DNA of 64,000 nucleotides. It comes from Symbiodinium natans. Taxonomy: Eukaryota > Sar > Dinophyceae > Suessiales > Symbiodiniaceae. The DNA lies in assembly GCA_905221605.1 (NCBI GenBank), contig CAJNDS010000102.1:858501-922500 (forward strand), in the 5' to 3' direction. The notes beneath the pieces were generated by a model. That model was not told the origin of the DNA. It worked only from the letters and a program-made list of their open reading frames with translations, and searched no databases. Position numbers and translations under genes: made by a program. Positions 19,153 through 30,402 of the stretch are shown piece after piece; position 1 is the first letter of the stretch; each line of letters opens with the position of its first letter.

Positions 19153-20042
19153 TCGCTCCATGGCCTAGGCACAGAAAAAGGGAAAGCGAGTCCAATGCAA
19201 GACTCGGCCTAGTAGTGGAAAGCCTCAGCAGCTGTGCTGAATTGGGGCGAACGTAACTTGGCAAAGCGAAGGTTGCTTTGACTTTAAAGCCATGGAGGTC
19301 CCGCAGTGCGTTATGCGCCTTCCTGGCCATTTTTGTGTCGAAGTGCATCACTCGAATGCACGTGCATGCCCGGTGGACCTTGAGTAGTTAGTTCACCAAG
19401 GCTTGGGAATCAGCAAGATGAATATAGGATAGGGAAGCAGCGAGATGAATATTATCTAGTAAACGCAGGTGAAGAACTGCTCTGCCATTATCCGCCGTAT
19501 CGTCCACTTTTGAGAGTGTGTTCGCGTCAATGAGCAAGGTCTACGCTTGCAAGGTGGGCCAAATTCGTCCTTTGACCAAGGCCATACAGGCCATTTCAGA
19601 ACCACTATGGCGCTTCTCTGCAGTGAACAACCGCAACCCGATTCAGGAGCTGCATCTTGACCCAGTCAGGGAGAGCGCGGCTTTATAATTGTGCAGTCTT
19701 TTGAAGCAGATCAGCACCTAGCTTGTCTATTGCTGCTGATCTGGTTCCCTTTCGATTTCTTGTAAAGTGCCCGTGCTGGGTTGCCTTACTTTTTTTCCGC
19801 GTGGGTCTCGAGCCCACGCAACATGCAGCCCGGCAGAAGAATGGCAGCTACAGCATCACGTTTCAATCGTCACGAAGCTTGCTGGCAGCGCTGCAGTTGC
19901 TCCCAGATAGATGGGTTTGGCAACACACTGCTCGGAGGTTCATGGTTGGGTGATACGGAGTGCAGTCGTAGTTGCTATCACTCTGTACGGCAGTTGGTAA
20001 TTGTAGCTTCGCTTGTCGGAACCCCGCGCGCGCCACCTACAG
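19153..20042. other. 3' flank of the membrane-protein gene, no feature
   Basis: AT-richer than the gene. No array or clear island before the AG at 20041-20042. Confidence 0.4.
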
Positions 20043-20173
20043 GTGTTCAGAAGCGCTGCAAAGCAGCTCGCTGCGTGCAGATTCTTGCAAAAGCTCTAGT
20101 CTTCGTGCACCCCGCACGGATGCCTTTCCTTCTTCGGAACCTGGTACCAAGAGCCTCGCCGGCTGGTGCCAAC
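20043..20173 (+). CDS. Candidate internal exon with GTGAGT donor
   Basis: Between CACCTACAG and AAC|GTGAGT. Two frames are open: VQKRCKAARCVQILAKALVF (continuing to RASPAGAN) and CSEALQSSSLRADSCKSSSL. The borders are consensus, so an exon is likely, but the phase is unresolved. Confidence 0.5.
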
Positions 20174-20296
20174 GTGAGTCGAAACTTGAGCACCCAGGCG
20201 CACGCCTCGCAGCGATCCCTGGCGCGGTCGCTCAGGCCCCATTGAGAGTTTGGGGCCGAGCGGTCCAGGGTTCGGGGTTTAGGCCTTTGGGTCGGT

Positions 20297-20411
20297 AGGG
20301 TTTAGGGTTTAGGGTTTAGGGTTTAGGGTTTAGGGTTTAGGGTTTAGGGTTTAGGGTTTAGGGTTTAGGGCTTAGGGCTTAGGGTTTAGGGTTTAGGGTT
20401 TAGGGTTTAGT
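20297..20411 (+). repeat. TTTAGGG array
   Basis: About 16 heptads, two of them TTAGGGC. Confidence 0.95.
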
Positions 20412-20576
20412 GTAGCCGCACATCATAGCAAAGGTTGGCCTTTGTTCGTTTAGGAAACTGGACAAAGGAGGAGAGGGTTTGAGCGCTTCTCAAGGTCTGT
20501 CCTTTCTTTGTCCCGGGTGAAGCCGCGACACACAAGCAGATTTCTGATTCCTGAGCTCAGTTTCAAGTGCTATACC

Positions 20577-20620
20577 CGAAACCCTAAACCCGACACCCTA
20601 AACCCTAAACCCGAAACCCT
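20577..20620 (+). repeat. CCCTAAA / CCCGAAA array
   Basis: Six units; ends 11 nt before CTACAG. Confidence 0.95.
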
Positions 20621-20633
20621 AACCCACCTACAG

Positions 20634-20720
20634 CCTCCACGGTGGTCCGGCCGCACCTCTCATCAAGCCTCCGCCTGGATGACGGCAGGGGGCCCCGGAA
20701 GCTTGTGAGGGGTTCAGGAG
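20634..20720 (+). CDS. Candidate internal exon between arrays
   Basis: Between CACCTACAG and CAGGAG|GTTTAGGG. The frame reads STVVRPHLSSSLRLDDGRGP, then RKLVRGSG. It fits the array-exon-array rule with a GT donor formed by the first heptad. Unknown protein. Confidence 0.5.
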
Positions 20721-20807
20721 GTTTAGGGTTTAGGGTTTAGGGTTTTAGGGTTTAGGGTTTTGGGGTTTTGGGGTTTTGGGGTTTTGGGGTTTTGGGGTTT
20801 GGGGAAA
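20721..20807 (+). repeat. TTTAGGG array passing into TTTTGGGG
   Basis: Four to five heptads, then six TTTTGGGG octamers. Confidence 0.95.
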
Positions 20808-21116
20808 GGGGCTTAGAAGCACATGGAGGGGCGCCCGGGGAGAGGCGGTGGGGGAGGGAGAGCACAAGCAGGTGACCCCGAAACCTTACAGGGGAAAACG
20901 TCAGCACAGGGCCCGCATTAGGTTCAGATGGCTGATCCCTGGGGTTATAGGCAATTACAAGTATAGTTTCCGTGCTCATAAACTTCTAGTAGCTGAGTAG
21001 ATAACCTTTAACGCTTTTGGAGCATGCTGCATGTGCTGCTGGTGCACTGGTGCATGTAGCTTGGGTCTGCTTGGGTTTGTCACGTGGGACGCTTGGAAGG
21101 CATGAGATGCTTGGGA

Positions 21117-21230
21117 CCCTAAAAACCCTAAACCCTAAACCCTAAACCCTAAACCCTAAACCCTAAACCCTAAACTAACTTGTCCGAGTGTGAGCGATTA
21201 AACCCTAAACCCTAAATCCCAAACCCTGAA
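21117..21230 (+). repeat. CCCTAAA arrays around a Box A copy
   Basis: Perfect heptads at 21117-21175, Box A at 21177-21197, then more heptads to 21230. Confidence 0.95.
21177..21205 (+). repeat. Box A motif
   Basis: AACTTGTCCGAGTGTGAGCG, then ATTAAACCC. Upstream GCCTGG part missing. Confidence 0.9.
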
Positions 21231-21237
21231 CCGAGAG

Positions 21238-21262
21238 GTCAGCTAGGCGGGTGGCAAAACCC
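21238..21262 (+). repeat. Box B motif
   Basis: GTCAGCTAGGCGGGTGGCAA followed by AACCC. It lies 54 nt upstream of the candidate exon at 21292. Confidence 0.9.
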
Positions 21263-21291
21263 TACAAACCCTGCAACCAAATGCCTCCAAG

Positions 21292-21345
21292 CATTGTCAC
21301 CGCCAAGGCAGCGGCAGAGGCCTCTCCAGCTCTTGGGTTCTTAGG
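21292..21345 (+). CDS. Candidate internal exon between arrays
   Basis: Between GCCTCCAAG and TTAGG|GTTTAGGG. The frame reads IVTAKAAAEASPALGFL. Upstream are Box B and CCCTAAA units; downstream a TTTAGGG array. Confidence 0.45.
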
Positions 21346-21440
21346 GTTTAGGGTTTAGGGTTTAGGGTTTAGGGTTTAGGGTTTAGGGTTAGGGTTTAGG
21401 GTTTCAGGGTTCGGGGTTGAGGGTTTAGGGTTTTGGGCTG
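21346..21440 (+). repeat. TTTAGGG array
   Basis: About 12 heptads, one six-mer TTAGGG and some TTCGGGG at the end. Confidence 0.95.
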
Positions 21441-21575
21441 GCGGAAAAGCCCAGACTGAACGGGTGTTTGGGGGTTCACAGCAATTATGAGCAAGAGTTG
21501 CCCAAGCAGGAGTTTGGAGTCTGGGGCTGCCGGCATCCTGACCTGTGAGAGAGCCCGCCCGCTTGCAACCCCCTC

Positions 21576-21627
21576 CCCTAAACCCTAAACCCTAAACCCT
21601 AAACCCTAAACCCTAAACCCTAAACTC
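21576..21627 (+). repeat. CCCTAAA array
   Basis: Seven perfect heptads ending 6 nt before CTGCAG. Confidence 0.95.
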
Positions 21628-21633
21628 CTGCAG

Positions 21634-21676
21634 GCTGGCTTTGGTCGCCACGGACCGGCGAAACGCAAGACATCAG
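21634..21676 (+). CDS. Candidate 43-nt exon with consensus borders
   Basis: CTCCTGCAG|GCTGGC at the left and CATCAG|GTGGGT at the right. The frame reads AGFGRHGPAKRKTS. Both borders match consensus in plus orientation, which is some of the best strand evidence in this part. Confidence 0.55.
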
Positions 21677-22065
21677 GTGGGTGCGGTGAGGCTAGTCGAA
21701 GCCCGAGCCCTTTGCCCTAGACCCTCAACCTGGAACCTAAACCCGAAGGCCAATAATCTAGGCGGGGCGGCAAACTAAACCCTCACCCTGGAAACCCAAA
21801 ACCCAAACCCCTCAAACCGAAGTCTGCGGTATGACCCGCTCCAGCTGCAGGGCCGCCTCGGTGGACAGTTTTCGGAGGCGACTGGGGAGTGGTGCCAGGG
21901 TTCAGCGTTCAGGGTAGGGGTGTAGGGTTAAGGGTTTGGGGTTCAAGGCATGTAGGCAACTTTCGGGCGAGCATGCATGTTAACCTTGTAGCATATAAGT
22001 TACATGCATACACGGTCAGTAAATCTTATGGCTGAGCCTCAGCCCGAACATCTCATGTGTTGTGA

Positions 22066-22090
22066 GTGTCAGCTGGGCAGGTGGCAACCC
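22066..22090 (+). repeat. Box B motif
   Basis: GTGTCAGCTGGGCAGGTGGC followed by AACCC; two differences from the consensus. It lies 52 nt before the AG at 22116-22117. Confidence 0.85.
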
Positions 22091-22117
22091 TAAGCCTGAC
22101 CAACCGCCTGTCACCAG

Positions 22118-22189
22118 AGCCTGCTTATGGAGGCCAAGCCCGCATGGAGACCTTTTCGGCACGTCTCCAGACAAGGCAGCCAGTCAGGG
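22118..22189 (+). CDS. Candidate internal exon after Box B
   Basis: After CTGTCACCAG the frame PAYGGQARMETFSARLQTRQ, then PVR, is open. The right border GG|GTCGGT is a plausible donor. Unknown protein. Confidence 0.4.
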
Positions 22190-23600
22190 GTCGGTCACCG
22201 TTTCCGCGTTTCCGGCTTAGGGTTTCTGGGTTCCAACCCGTCCAATCCGCCTGAGACCAGATGAAAAATGGCTTGCTCGAACTCGTGGGTTGACATCCCA
22301 CCTCCTCCATGGACGGGGCGGCTCTCCGTATCCCCGGTCACCCAAAGACAGGAGTTGAATCCGGAATCAAGTTTCACGGCGCTGTTTAGCGAGTCCACCT
22401 TGTTTTTGTTGTCCTTGCAAGGGTCACTTTAGGCAGCGTCACTGCTAATTTTCATGGCAATAGATGTCGATACGTCATGGTTCACATGGCAAGGCCCTGA
22501 AACTCATTGCAACTTCCATGCGAGCAACCGCGGACGAGGGCTACCACAGGTCGCTTCTCCTGCTGTCCTGGGGACCGACATGCTGCGAAGATTGCACTTG
22601 AATTTGTCCAAGGCTTCTAGGAGCTGTCGAAATTTTCACGATCTCAGAGGTCCTGCCTCCTCCTGCCCCCAACAAGTTGCTATCATGGGCTCTGCCTTTG
22701 GTGAGGGAGGAAGTCCATCAAGTAGATCAGCCAAACGCCCCTCGTCTCGCGATGCCTGCAAACCACATTGGCACGATATTCTCCGCCTCTATCAGCACGC
22801 GCTTCCCATTGGCACGTGCAACAAAAGTGACGATCACGTTTCGTTTATTCGAAAAAGAGCTAGAATCAATGGCAATGCATTCTATCAGCATCTGCGGCGG
22901 TGGAGCGTGATGGATGAACATAGTGCTGTGCCATTGTAGCCTCAGTGTGGTAACAGTAGCCATTTGGCCTTCTAGGGACCTCAGTCCATACAAGCAACTA
23001 GGCCGTTTGCCTGCAACTGGTGCCCCTCTGCCATAAGAAAGCCAGCACTAACAAATCTGGGCTAGCCGTAGAAGCTACTGCAAGAGCGTCCTCCCCCCGA
23101 AGATCTCCTGCAAGATTGTGCGGTCATGCACCTTCTTCAGGCGATCCTGCGATCTCCGCGAGGGCTTCGGCGAGCGGCAGAGGCTGCAGTGTCAAGCCAA
23201 CGCGCTTCCGCACAGAGCAAAGGATCCCGATGCCAAGTTTGCTGCCAAGGGCTCATAAACCTTTAGGCTCCCTCACCCTAAAACCGTAGACTCGGATGCT
23301 GAGTGCTGTGGCTTTTCGACCACATGCCTCGTTCAGCCCATGGTTCAAGGCGTTGTGGGCTACAGCGGACGTGGCTTACGAAGCTACTGGGGCGCTATTT
23401 CGTGTCGGAAGCCGTGCACTTCAACATGCACTTTGCCTGCTCAAAGCCTCGGTGAGCCGGTGCGCAGCCATGGCGATGCACACTAGACCGGCATGTGAGG
23501 GTCACCTGGCGGAGACAGGCAGCAGGGCGACCAAGCGACCAGGCCCCGCCACCACGGGATGAGATCCCAAGATGACACAGCATGGAGCAGACAGCACCCC
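22190..23600. other. Stretch with unassigned ORFs on both strands
   Basis: Plus frames at 22454-22939 and 23296-23562 and a minus frame at 22727-22993 (with IECIAIDSSSFSNKRNVIVT) have protein-like composition but no clear borders. Confidence 0.3.
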
Positions 23601-23680
23601 CCTAAACCCTAAACCCTAAACCCTAAACCCTAAACCCTAAACCCTAAACCCTAAACCCTAAACCCTAAACCCTAAACCCC
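23601..23680 (+). repeat. CCCTAAA array
   Basis: Eleven perfect heptads. Confidence 0.95.
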
Positions 23681-26249
23681 TTGGGAAGTGCCAGAAGCAT
23701 GCGGAGAAGAGGCGGCCGTGTGGATGCAGCCATGCCACAGAGCGTCACTCTGACTCGTGACAGCGCCCAGTCGTCATGAAGCTCCCAAGAACCCGAACTG
23801 ACAAATGCCCCAAACCAAACAGCCCTAATTAAACCCTGAACCTGATGGTGCTGCAGAAACCCTAAGCCCTCTGTTCAATTCCACCAAGCGCCACCAACCG
23901 ATGCCTCCGCAAAGCTTCTGGACTGAAGGCGCAGCGGGCGTCGGGGGTCTCAGCTTTGTCTCATGCGCTGTTTCGGGTCTTCAAGGCTTAGAAAGGCTGA
24001 ACAAGACCAAAATTCCAGAGAATTTCTGTCACAGTAGATGTTTGAGGGATGGAAACGGGCCTGGTTGCAGAAGGGCAGGGTTTGACGTTTTGGAGGCTTT
24101 GTATTCTGAGGTTCGGGCCCGGTTGGGTGTTTCAGGGGTCCTCCCTGTACTCAAGCCTATACTCCCTCAGCCCGGCAAAAGCTGCGACGGGCGGGGAATG
24201 CCAAGGGACCTTCATTTCCTTTCTATGCCGCTTCGCGCGCCTCCCAAAGTAGGCTCAAGGCCTATCCTGCTGCGGGCCGGCGATTGCCCGAGCCTAGAGT
24301 TCAGCAAGTGGGGGGAGAAATCTTTAAAGCAACCCCCCCAAACGTTGTGTTGCAAGATGCCAGTCATGTTTGAACCCACAGAATACATAGCTCTCACCAC
24401 CACCACCACCAACAACACCAGCAGCACCTACAAAGTGCGAGGAAAGAGATCCTAAAGCCGATGGCCCTAAGCCCCCGACCCCTACGCCCTAAAAAGCCCA
24501 CAGCCCCCCGCGACTTCCCTGGCGATGGCACCTCACGTCACGCACTTGAAGCAGAGCGATGCTCGGCAGAAGAGTTTGTGTGGCTGTTGCCCTGCCGTGG
24601 CGAAGCTTCTGTGTATCCGCCTGGTTGTGAACTGATATTTCGTGTCATTTTGTGCACCTGTCGCGTTTGCATATCGGTCGACCCATCTGTCCATCGAGAG
24701 CACAGTCTTCATCTCCCTGAGTCAACAAGCGACATGACCCACGAGCCCCGAAGCACCTGTTCTCCTGCGAGAGCTTAAGCCCATCGCCCTGAACCTAAGA
24801 CTTTCAGTCTCATGCAACTTTCGCAAGCTGCGTATGCCTATGCCCACAAAGCAAAAAGTCCTCAGGGGTGGACGGGCCACGGCCGATGTTGAGGAAGGCG
24901 CACCCGGAATCCTGACAGGAGGACTCAGCCTCAACCGTCAGACTTTAGGGTGCTTCCCGGTTCTTTCGTTGGCCCTTTGAGAGCACCAGGCTTCGGTTGA
25001 GGTCCAGGTTTTTGTGGGTGGGACGAGGCGTCAGCCCTCGTCGAGTTGCATGGGTGGAAGCCTTTCGGTGCGCGTCGTCTCGGCACTTAGAGGCCATGGA
25101 GAAGCAAAGCCCCACGGTGCTGAAGATACAGGCCGGGGGCTGGGGTTTCGGGGTCAACGGCCACGTGCACTCAGTAAATCCTTACTTGCTGGTTCGCAGG
25201 GAAGCCGTAATCACCATCAACTTTTCGGTCCCTCTCCTGAGACAGGGAATTCTGAAACTAAGGTTCCTGTACGGCTTTCTCCGGAAGATCTCTCATCAAT
25301 TCCCCCCGACCCCTTCCCCTCGTCCGCAGGCGGAGCGGCGAACGGTGGATGGCGGCGGCGCGCTGCCGCTGGACCCGCCTCCCATGCGTCTTGGAGCTAA
25401 GGGCCTGGAGCTTTACCTTAGGTACTCATGTCCCTTGACACCAACAAGGTTACGGTGAAGTTGGGTTAGAGTCTAAGAGGATCGATAGGGATTCTGGGAT
25501 TCAGGCGCGGGATGTTTTTCTTAAGGGCTCTTTTAAGGTCTGCTTTTGCCACGTCAGCCAAGGCTCGCGCCCCATCTGTCGCTGGAGAGATGGGGCAAGC
25601 TGGCCACCCAGACGTGCGTGCTTGGGGCCCCGAATCCTAGGCCCTGAGCCCCTCCTACACCCTCGGATCAACAGAAGAACTCAGGGCTTCAGGCCCTAAA
25701 CTCCCTCTACACTCTGACGCCCAACCCCTAACCCCTCACACGACAAAGTTCCAGAATGCAAAAACGTCCCCCTATACCCTGACCCCCAACCCCTAACCCC
25801 CCCTTCCCTAACACGACAAAGTTCCAGCATGCCAGCCGAAACCATGGCGCCGTCAAAACCTTCAGGGTTTTCGGATCGTGCTCTCAGCGTCAAAGACCTC
25901 CAGGGTTGGTCGGGGCTGGGTTGAGGGCATGAAGGGGGCATCCTGGGCCTAAAAGCCCCAGGATTCTTGGCGCCATGCGGACTCTAAGAAGTTGCCTTTG
26001 TGTTCCTGTGCCCCCGTGAACTTATATGTATATATATATATATGAATATGCATATCCGTTCGGAGTTTAGAGATGAGGCCCGGGTTCGGCTGCCCCCTTC
26101 GTGCATGGCCGAGTTTGCCCGCGCCCAGGTTCCGAGACCTCGTAAACCAGGCCCTGAAAAGCGAGAAGACCTCCCGCACGAAGATCCGTGGCACGGGCGG
26201 ATCCCCATCGGCAAGTTGAGGTTTGTGGAAGGTTGTCAAGGTGATGGTC
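23681..26249. other. Long stretch with weak open frames, interpreted as intronic
   Basis: The largest frame, 23901-24455 plus, starts MPPQSFWTEGAAGVG and ends in a Thr-rich repeat; its status is unclear. Frames at 24997-25458 and 25014-25400 overlap. 25700-25810 holds CCCCTAAC-like units with a repeated ACACGACAAAGTTCCAG phrase (about 25738 and 25811), and 26028-26045 a TA run. No trusted exon. Confidence 0.35.
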
Positions 26250-26341
26250 TGGGATGTTCCCCCTGATACGAACAGTGCTTAATAGGGAATATGGGTATCA
26301 TATTCCCTATTAAGGACTGTTAGTACAAGGGGCGACTCCCA
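26250..26341. mobile_element. Family 1 MITE-like element
   Basis: TGGGATGTTCCCCCTGATAC at the left, AATAGGGAATATGGGTATCA in the middle and TATTCCCTATTAAGGACTGT toward the right. The centre is nearly a perfect palindrome around 26292. Confidence 0.85.
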
Positions 26342-26517
26342 AGTGATGGTCGTTGTTGAGGGCCCACGTGAAGCCGTAGGATTTCTTTGAGAGAAATCGG
26401 ACCAGTGTATGGTGGACAGAGATGGCGAAGGGGCCCCTGATGCTGAGCATGAGGAGTAGGCGTGCCACGAGCAGGGCGGGGGGGATCTTCCCAAGCACCC
26501 GTTGAGCTTGCGGGTAG

Positions 26518-26615
26518 GTTCTTGCCTTATACCAACAGTCCTTAGTAGGGATGATCATAGAGGCGGTAGGGGGGGGGGGGGTACCATAATCCCTATTAGT
26601 TAACATCGGGGTTCA
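26518..26615. mobile_element. Degenerate family 1 element
   Basis: ACCAACAGTCCTTAGTAGGG and ATAATCCCTATTAGTTAACA flank a poly-G run. Terminal parts are decayed. Confidence 0.6.
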
Positions 26616-26656
26616 TGTTGGGCTGAGGACTTCTGACCAGAATCCCTTCAACCCCA

Positions 26657-26687
26657 GGCCTCACCAGCCATCCCGCAGCCATGGGGG
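26657..26687 (+). CDS. Candidate short exon before a family 3 intron start
   Basis: CCCCAG|GCCTCACC to ATGGGG|GTTTCCGAAG; the frame reads ASPAIPQPWG. Very short, so tentative. Confidence 0.3.
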
Positions 26688-26825
26688 GTTTCCGAAGTTA
26701 GGGGGTTTAGGGTTTAGGGTTTAGGGTTTAGGGTTTAGGGTTTAGGGGGTACCTTATTGGGGTCCCTTAGTATAAGGGACTCCTGCGATTTGGGGGTCTA
26801 CGTTGGGGGTCCCCCCTTTTTTCGT
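26688..26825 (+). repeat. Family 3 element with nested TTTAGGG array
   Basis: GTTTCCGAAGTTAGGGGG, then heptads 26702-26747, then GGGGTACCTTATTGGGGTCC. The copy at 38917 has the same outer sequence without the array. Confidence 0.8.
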
Positions 26826-27107
26826 AAACGAACCCTAGAGCCCTTCCTGCCTCAAACATGGCTCAAGATGGATGTGGCCATATCCTCCCTGGGCCTTCAT
26901 CCCTACAACATCCTGTAGCCAATGATATCATATTTAGAAATGTACTAGAAGTATGAGAATAATGATATAGTGTAATTTCAATGTTGCCTGCAGCCCGAGA
27001 CTGGTGAGGTTCGTGGGGTTCTGGTGGCCCCCCGAAGGAAAGGAAGGAAGGCAAACAGAGTACACAGAAGCACGCTTGTAACAACGGCTACATATGCGTG
27101 CAATACA
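26826..27107. other. Stretch without a recognised feature
   Basis: No array or bordered island. A minus ORF at 26863-27084 is not convincing. Confidence 0.4.
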
Positions 27108-27365
27108 CCCCCTACGCCCTAAACCTTAAACCCTCAAACCCTCAGACCCTCAAACCCTTAAACCCTTAGACCCTTAAACCCTACAACCCTTAAACCCTTA
27201 AACCCTTAAACCCTCAAACCCTCAAACCCTTAAACCCTAAACCCTTCAACCCTTAACCCCTTAAACCCCTAAACCCTTAAACCCTTAAACCGTTAAACCC
27301 CTAAACCCTCAAACCCCTAAACCCTTAAACCCCTAAACCCTTAAACCCTTAAACCCTTAAGCCCT
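27108..27365 (+). repeat. CCCTTAAA-type variant array
   Basis: More than 30 units, dominated by CCCTTAAA with CCCTCAAA and CCCCTAAA. One variant is spread through the block. Confidence 0.95.
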
Positions 27366-27385
27366 GAAGCAACCAGCCAGCAGAG

Positions 27386-27472
27386 GAGTGCCGACGCTGC
27401 TGGGTGTGGCCTCCCTTGTGGGATGCACGTTCTGCGTCGCAGGGGGACCCAGCCTGGCTGGGTTGCATTGGG
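27386..27472 (+). CDS. Candidate exon between arrays, frame undecided
   Basis: After CCAGCCAGCAGAG the island runs to TTGG|GGTTTAGGG. All three plus frames are open, for example VPTLLGVASLVGCTFCVAGG and ECRRCWVWPPLWDARSASQG. Confidence 0.35.
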
Positions 27473-27518
27473 GTTTAGGGTTTAGGGTTTTAGTGTTTAG
27501 GGTTTAGGGTTTAGGGTC
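27473..27518 (+). repeat. TTTAGGG array
   Basis: Six heptads, one with an extra T (TTTTAGTG). Confidence 0.95.
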
Positions 27519-28623
27519 AGTCCTACCCCTGCAGTGAATCAGTGCTGGTAGGCGCACAACGGTGGCACCCGGCCCCCGCCCCACCCCCCAAAAGAAGCTG
27601 CAGTTCAGTGGAGTGGAAAGGTTTTGGGCTCAGGAAGAGGTTCGGTTCGTCTCGGAAGCTTCCGCCGTTAGACGCCTGCTTTAGCTAGACCTTCCATGGT
27701 GGGCCGGGGGGTTTTGTGTTGACTTAACTTCACAGGGAGCGAGCACTCAAGAACCCTTAGCCGGGATCAGGTCATCGTCCAGATCCTTCAGTTGGATGGC
27801 ACCATCTCAGCCGTAGCAATGGCCGCCCGTTCTGCATCTTGAGAAGGTGTAGACTCTTGGCAAATCTGGGTGGCCAAGCCGATCGTGAACCCTGAATGTA
27901 GGCGAAAACAGGCTCGACGATCCTCAACTCCCGACGCGTACACGTTCAGAGCGAGGGTTCAAGTCCTTGACCTGCTGCAGACGAGAGGTGAGTTTGCAGA
28001 GTGTTTGGGAGAGTCTCGAGGCTGTCCCGCCCATCTTGGCCGTGTGCCTTTGGGCGCTGATGTTCGTGTTGCAGAGGAGGGGGGGGGTGAGACAACATGT
28101 GGACGGATTGGGGGGGGGGGGGGAGTGTTTGATTTCATCATACTGGTCCTCAGTAGGGGCCGTTCCCCCCAAAACCCCTCAGCCTTTTTCTAAGCCAAGT
28201 CATAAATCCTGCATGCGGCGCTTCACCCAAGACTCCTGGCTTGTCTGGAAGCATAAGCGTACGGGGTTTCCTCGGGAGAAGACTTCCGGAGGAATTTTGT
28301 GATCTGGGGCTTTCGAGGTTTTCAATCCTCAGCCTCGTATGTCGTACATGATGAGGCAATATTGCGATTCCTATAGAGAGGGCACATCAGGAGCACGGCT
28401 GTACATGAGAGGCAGAAGCACGGCAGGAGGAGCAACAAAGAGGTGGCAGGGCAGGCTCATCCAGACCCCTACAAGAGGCTTTTCTGCACCAGGTTGACGG
28501 AACCTGCTCCGAACGGCAAGCCAGATGCCTGAGTGTGGCGAAGGGGGAAGGGGGGGCGGCGAAGCCCTGCCCCATGACGAGCCTCTCATGTTCATCTGCG
28601 CCTCAAACAGATGTTCCGGCAAA
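27519..28623. other. Non-coding stretch with poly-G runs
   Basis: G runs at 28079-28087 and 28111-28123. A 107-codon plus frame (27870-28193) crosses both runs and is not trusted. Confidence 0.4.
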
Positions 28624-28640
28624 ACCCTAAACCCTAAACA

Positions 28641-28714
<74 letters not shown>

Positions 28715-28728
28715 ACCCTAAACCCTAA
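28624..28728 (+). repeat. CCCTCAA variant array
   Basis: Eleven to twelve CCCTCAA units flanked by CCCTAAA, followed by a poly-C run at 28729-28740. The same variant forms the array at 29223. Confidence 0.95.
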
Positions 28729-28740
28729 CCCCCCCCCCCC

Positions 28741-29222
28741 ACTGTTCCTAACAGTGAACTTCACCTTGCATTCGCGAGGAAGCACTTTCGCAAGCACACT
28801 CGCGCGCTGCACGATGCCAGCCGCCACGGCCCTACGTGAAGTGCACAAGAAGATCTTTCAGTTGATTGTGTGCAGTATATCGTAGATGTTCCCGCATGAA
28901 GTCCACCCCCCTCGCTTCCGAAATCAACTCCTGAGGCCGGGTGCGTGAGGCTTGCGAGGCACTCACGCGTCACTTGGCTGCTGAGGGGGCAGGCATTCCT
29001 AATCGCAATGAGCTCATGACTCATGACGCGAATCGCAATGAGCTCATGATTCGAAGACCCGAAGTTCAGGTGAACATCGGGCATTGGCAGTGAAGATGCA
29101 CATGGGCGACGAGGCCGGGCAGGGGTTTCCGGTTGTTGTATCCTATTCCTGGAGGCCCCGTGCTCAAAACTCTATCAGCCAGCTCTGCGCCGTCTTAAGG
29201 GATCCGCAAGAATCTGACCCCC
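28741..29222. other. Stretch without a recognised feature
   Basis: A minus ORF at 28761-29084 includes a duplicated segment (ATCGCAATGAGCTCATGA at about 29002 and 29034). Confidence 0.4.
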
Positions 29223-29229
29223 CTAAACC

Positions 29230-29275
<46 letters not shown>

Positions 29276-29308
29276 ACCCTAAACCCTAAACCCTAAACCC
29301 TAAACCCT
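29223..29308 (+). repeat. CCCTCAA variant array
   Basis: Seven CCCTCAA units followed by CCCTAAA units. Confidence 0.95.
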
Positions 29309-30190
29309 GCAGGCCGTAGAGTCCTTGGACTGGCTGGGGCGAGCCCATCTCGACTCGCGGGACCACGGAACGGGGAGAAGGGGGAAGGTTAGGGTTTGGC
29401 TCGAGCTTTGCGAGACTGCAAGCTTAAATTCCACGGCTGCAGGGTTTGTTTACGGGTTGCGTTTGCAGGGTGAATCTTGTTTGGGGGCATTCAGGGTTGG
29501 GTTTGGCGTTAGGTGTATTAGAGTCGGCCCCGCGGACCCAGGACGCGTTCTACATCGAGTTTCGGATCTTGCAAGGGTCGCTCGAGCCGCTGGAGCTGCT
29601 GGGCGACAGGACGCGAAGACGTGTGGCCTGCGAGCGCCTCCTTCTGGGAAGCCTAAGGCCCCTATAGGCCGAGCCACCGAAATCTTTCTGGTACCATCAA
29701 CACCTCCTTCAAGAGCCTCTTGCTCAAAGCCGCTCCCTAGAACATAAACGCTTGATGTCCCACCTGGGTTCTGGAAGTTGTGCACATCGAAATGCTCAGC
29801 AGATTTGGGCTTTGAGCCTTGGGGAGTCAGGGGTCCAGGACATGGTTCTGGGGTCAAGGCTTCGTATCAAGTTCGGTACGTAGTGGGATTGGGTGCTCAA
29901 GGCTTACGTCCCAAAGCCCTAACCCCAACAACCGAAACCTTGATCTCCATGAACCAGCAGGAGCCACAGCCGACTTAGCGACCGCACGACCGACGCCGCA
30001 CAGACCACGCGACCGCAAAGTAGTAGCAGCAGCGGTGGCAGCAGCGGCCATGGCCTCGGCTTTCCGGTGTCGGGTGCGCCGCTTTGCTCTTTTCCTTCTC
30101 GAGAGACCCTACTAAGGAAAGGCCCCTCTTCTAACGAAGCCTTTCCTAGACAAGAGGTGCAATCGAAGCCTTCTGTTCCAAGTTCAGAAC
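29309..30190. other. Stretch with overlapping GC-rich frames
   Basis: Plus frames at 29325-29747 and 29446-29667 and minus frames at 29450-29857 overlap. One island near 29530-29665 is open on the plus strand (SAPRTQDAFYIEFRILQGSL, then EPLELLGDRTRRRVACERLL), following TAT-TAG. It may be an exon; orientation is not proven. Confidence 0.35.
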
Positions 30191-30335
30191 TCCTCCACCC
30201 CTGCCCATCTCTCCCTCTGTCTCTCTCTCTCTCTGTCGCTCTCTCCTTCTCTCTCTCTCTCTCTGTCACTCTCTCTCTCTCTCTCTCTTGGTTCCGCTCT
30301 CGCTCTTCGCTTTCGCTCTCGCTCTCGTGTGTCTC

Positions 30336-30366
<31 letters not shown>

Positions 30367-30402
30367 TTCTCTCTCTGTCTCTGTCTTTCTTTTTCTCTCT
30401 GA
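30191..30402. repeat. CT and TG microsatellites
   Basis: CT-rich runs at 30208-30295 and 30365-30400, TG run at 30338-30366. Translations are artefacts. Confidence 0.95.

Noticed and set aside
22951-22973. Third spliced-leader relic (AGTAGCCATTTGGCC)
   Set aside because: Only 10 continuous bases match, the TTTTGGCTCAAG end is broken and no good gene follows.
27953-27968. tRNA B-box-like GGTTCAAGTCC
   Set aside because: The flanking stem pairs poorly and no acceptor stem or A box is found at the right distance.
28624-29308. CRISPR-like array from regularly spaced repeats
   Set aside because: The repeats are contiguous heptads without unique spacers, in a eukaryotic context.
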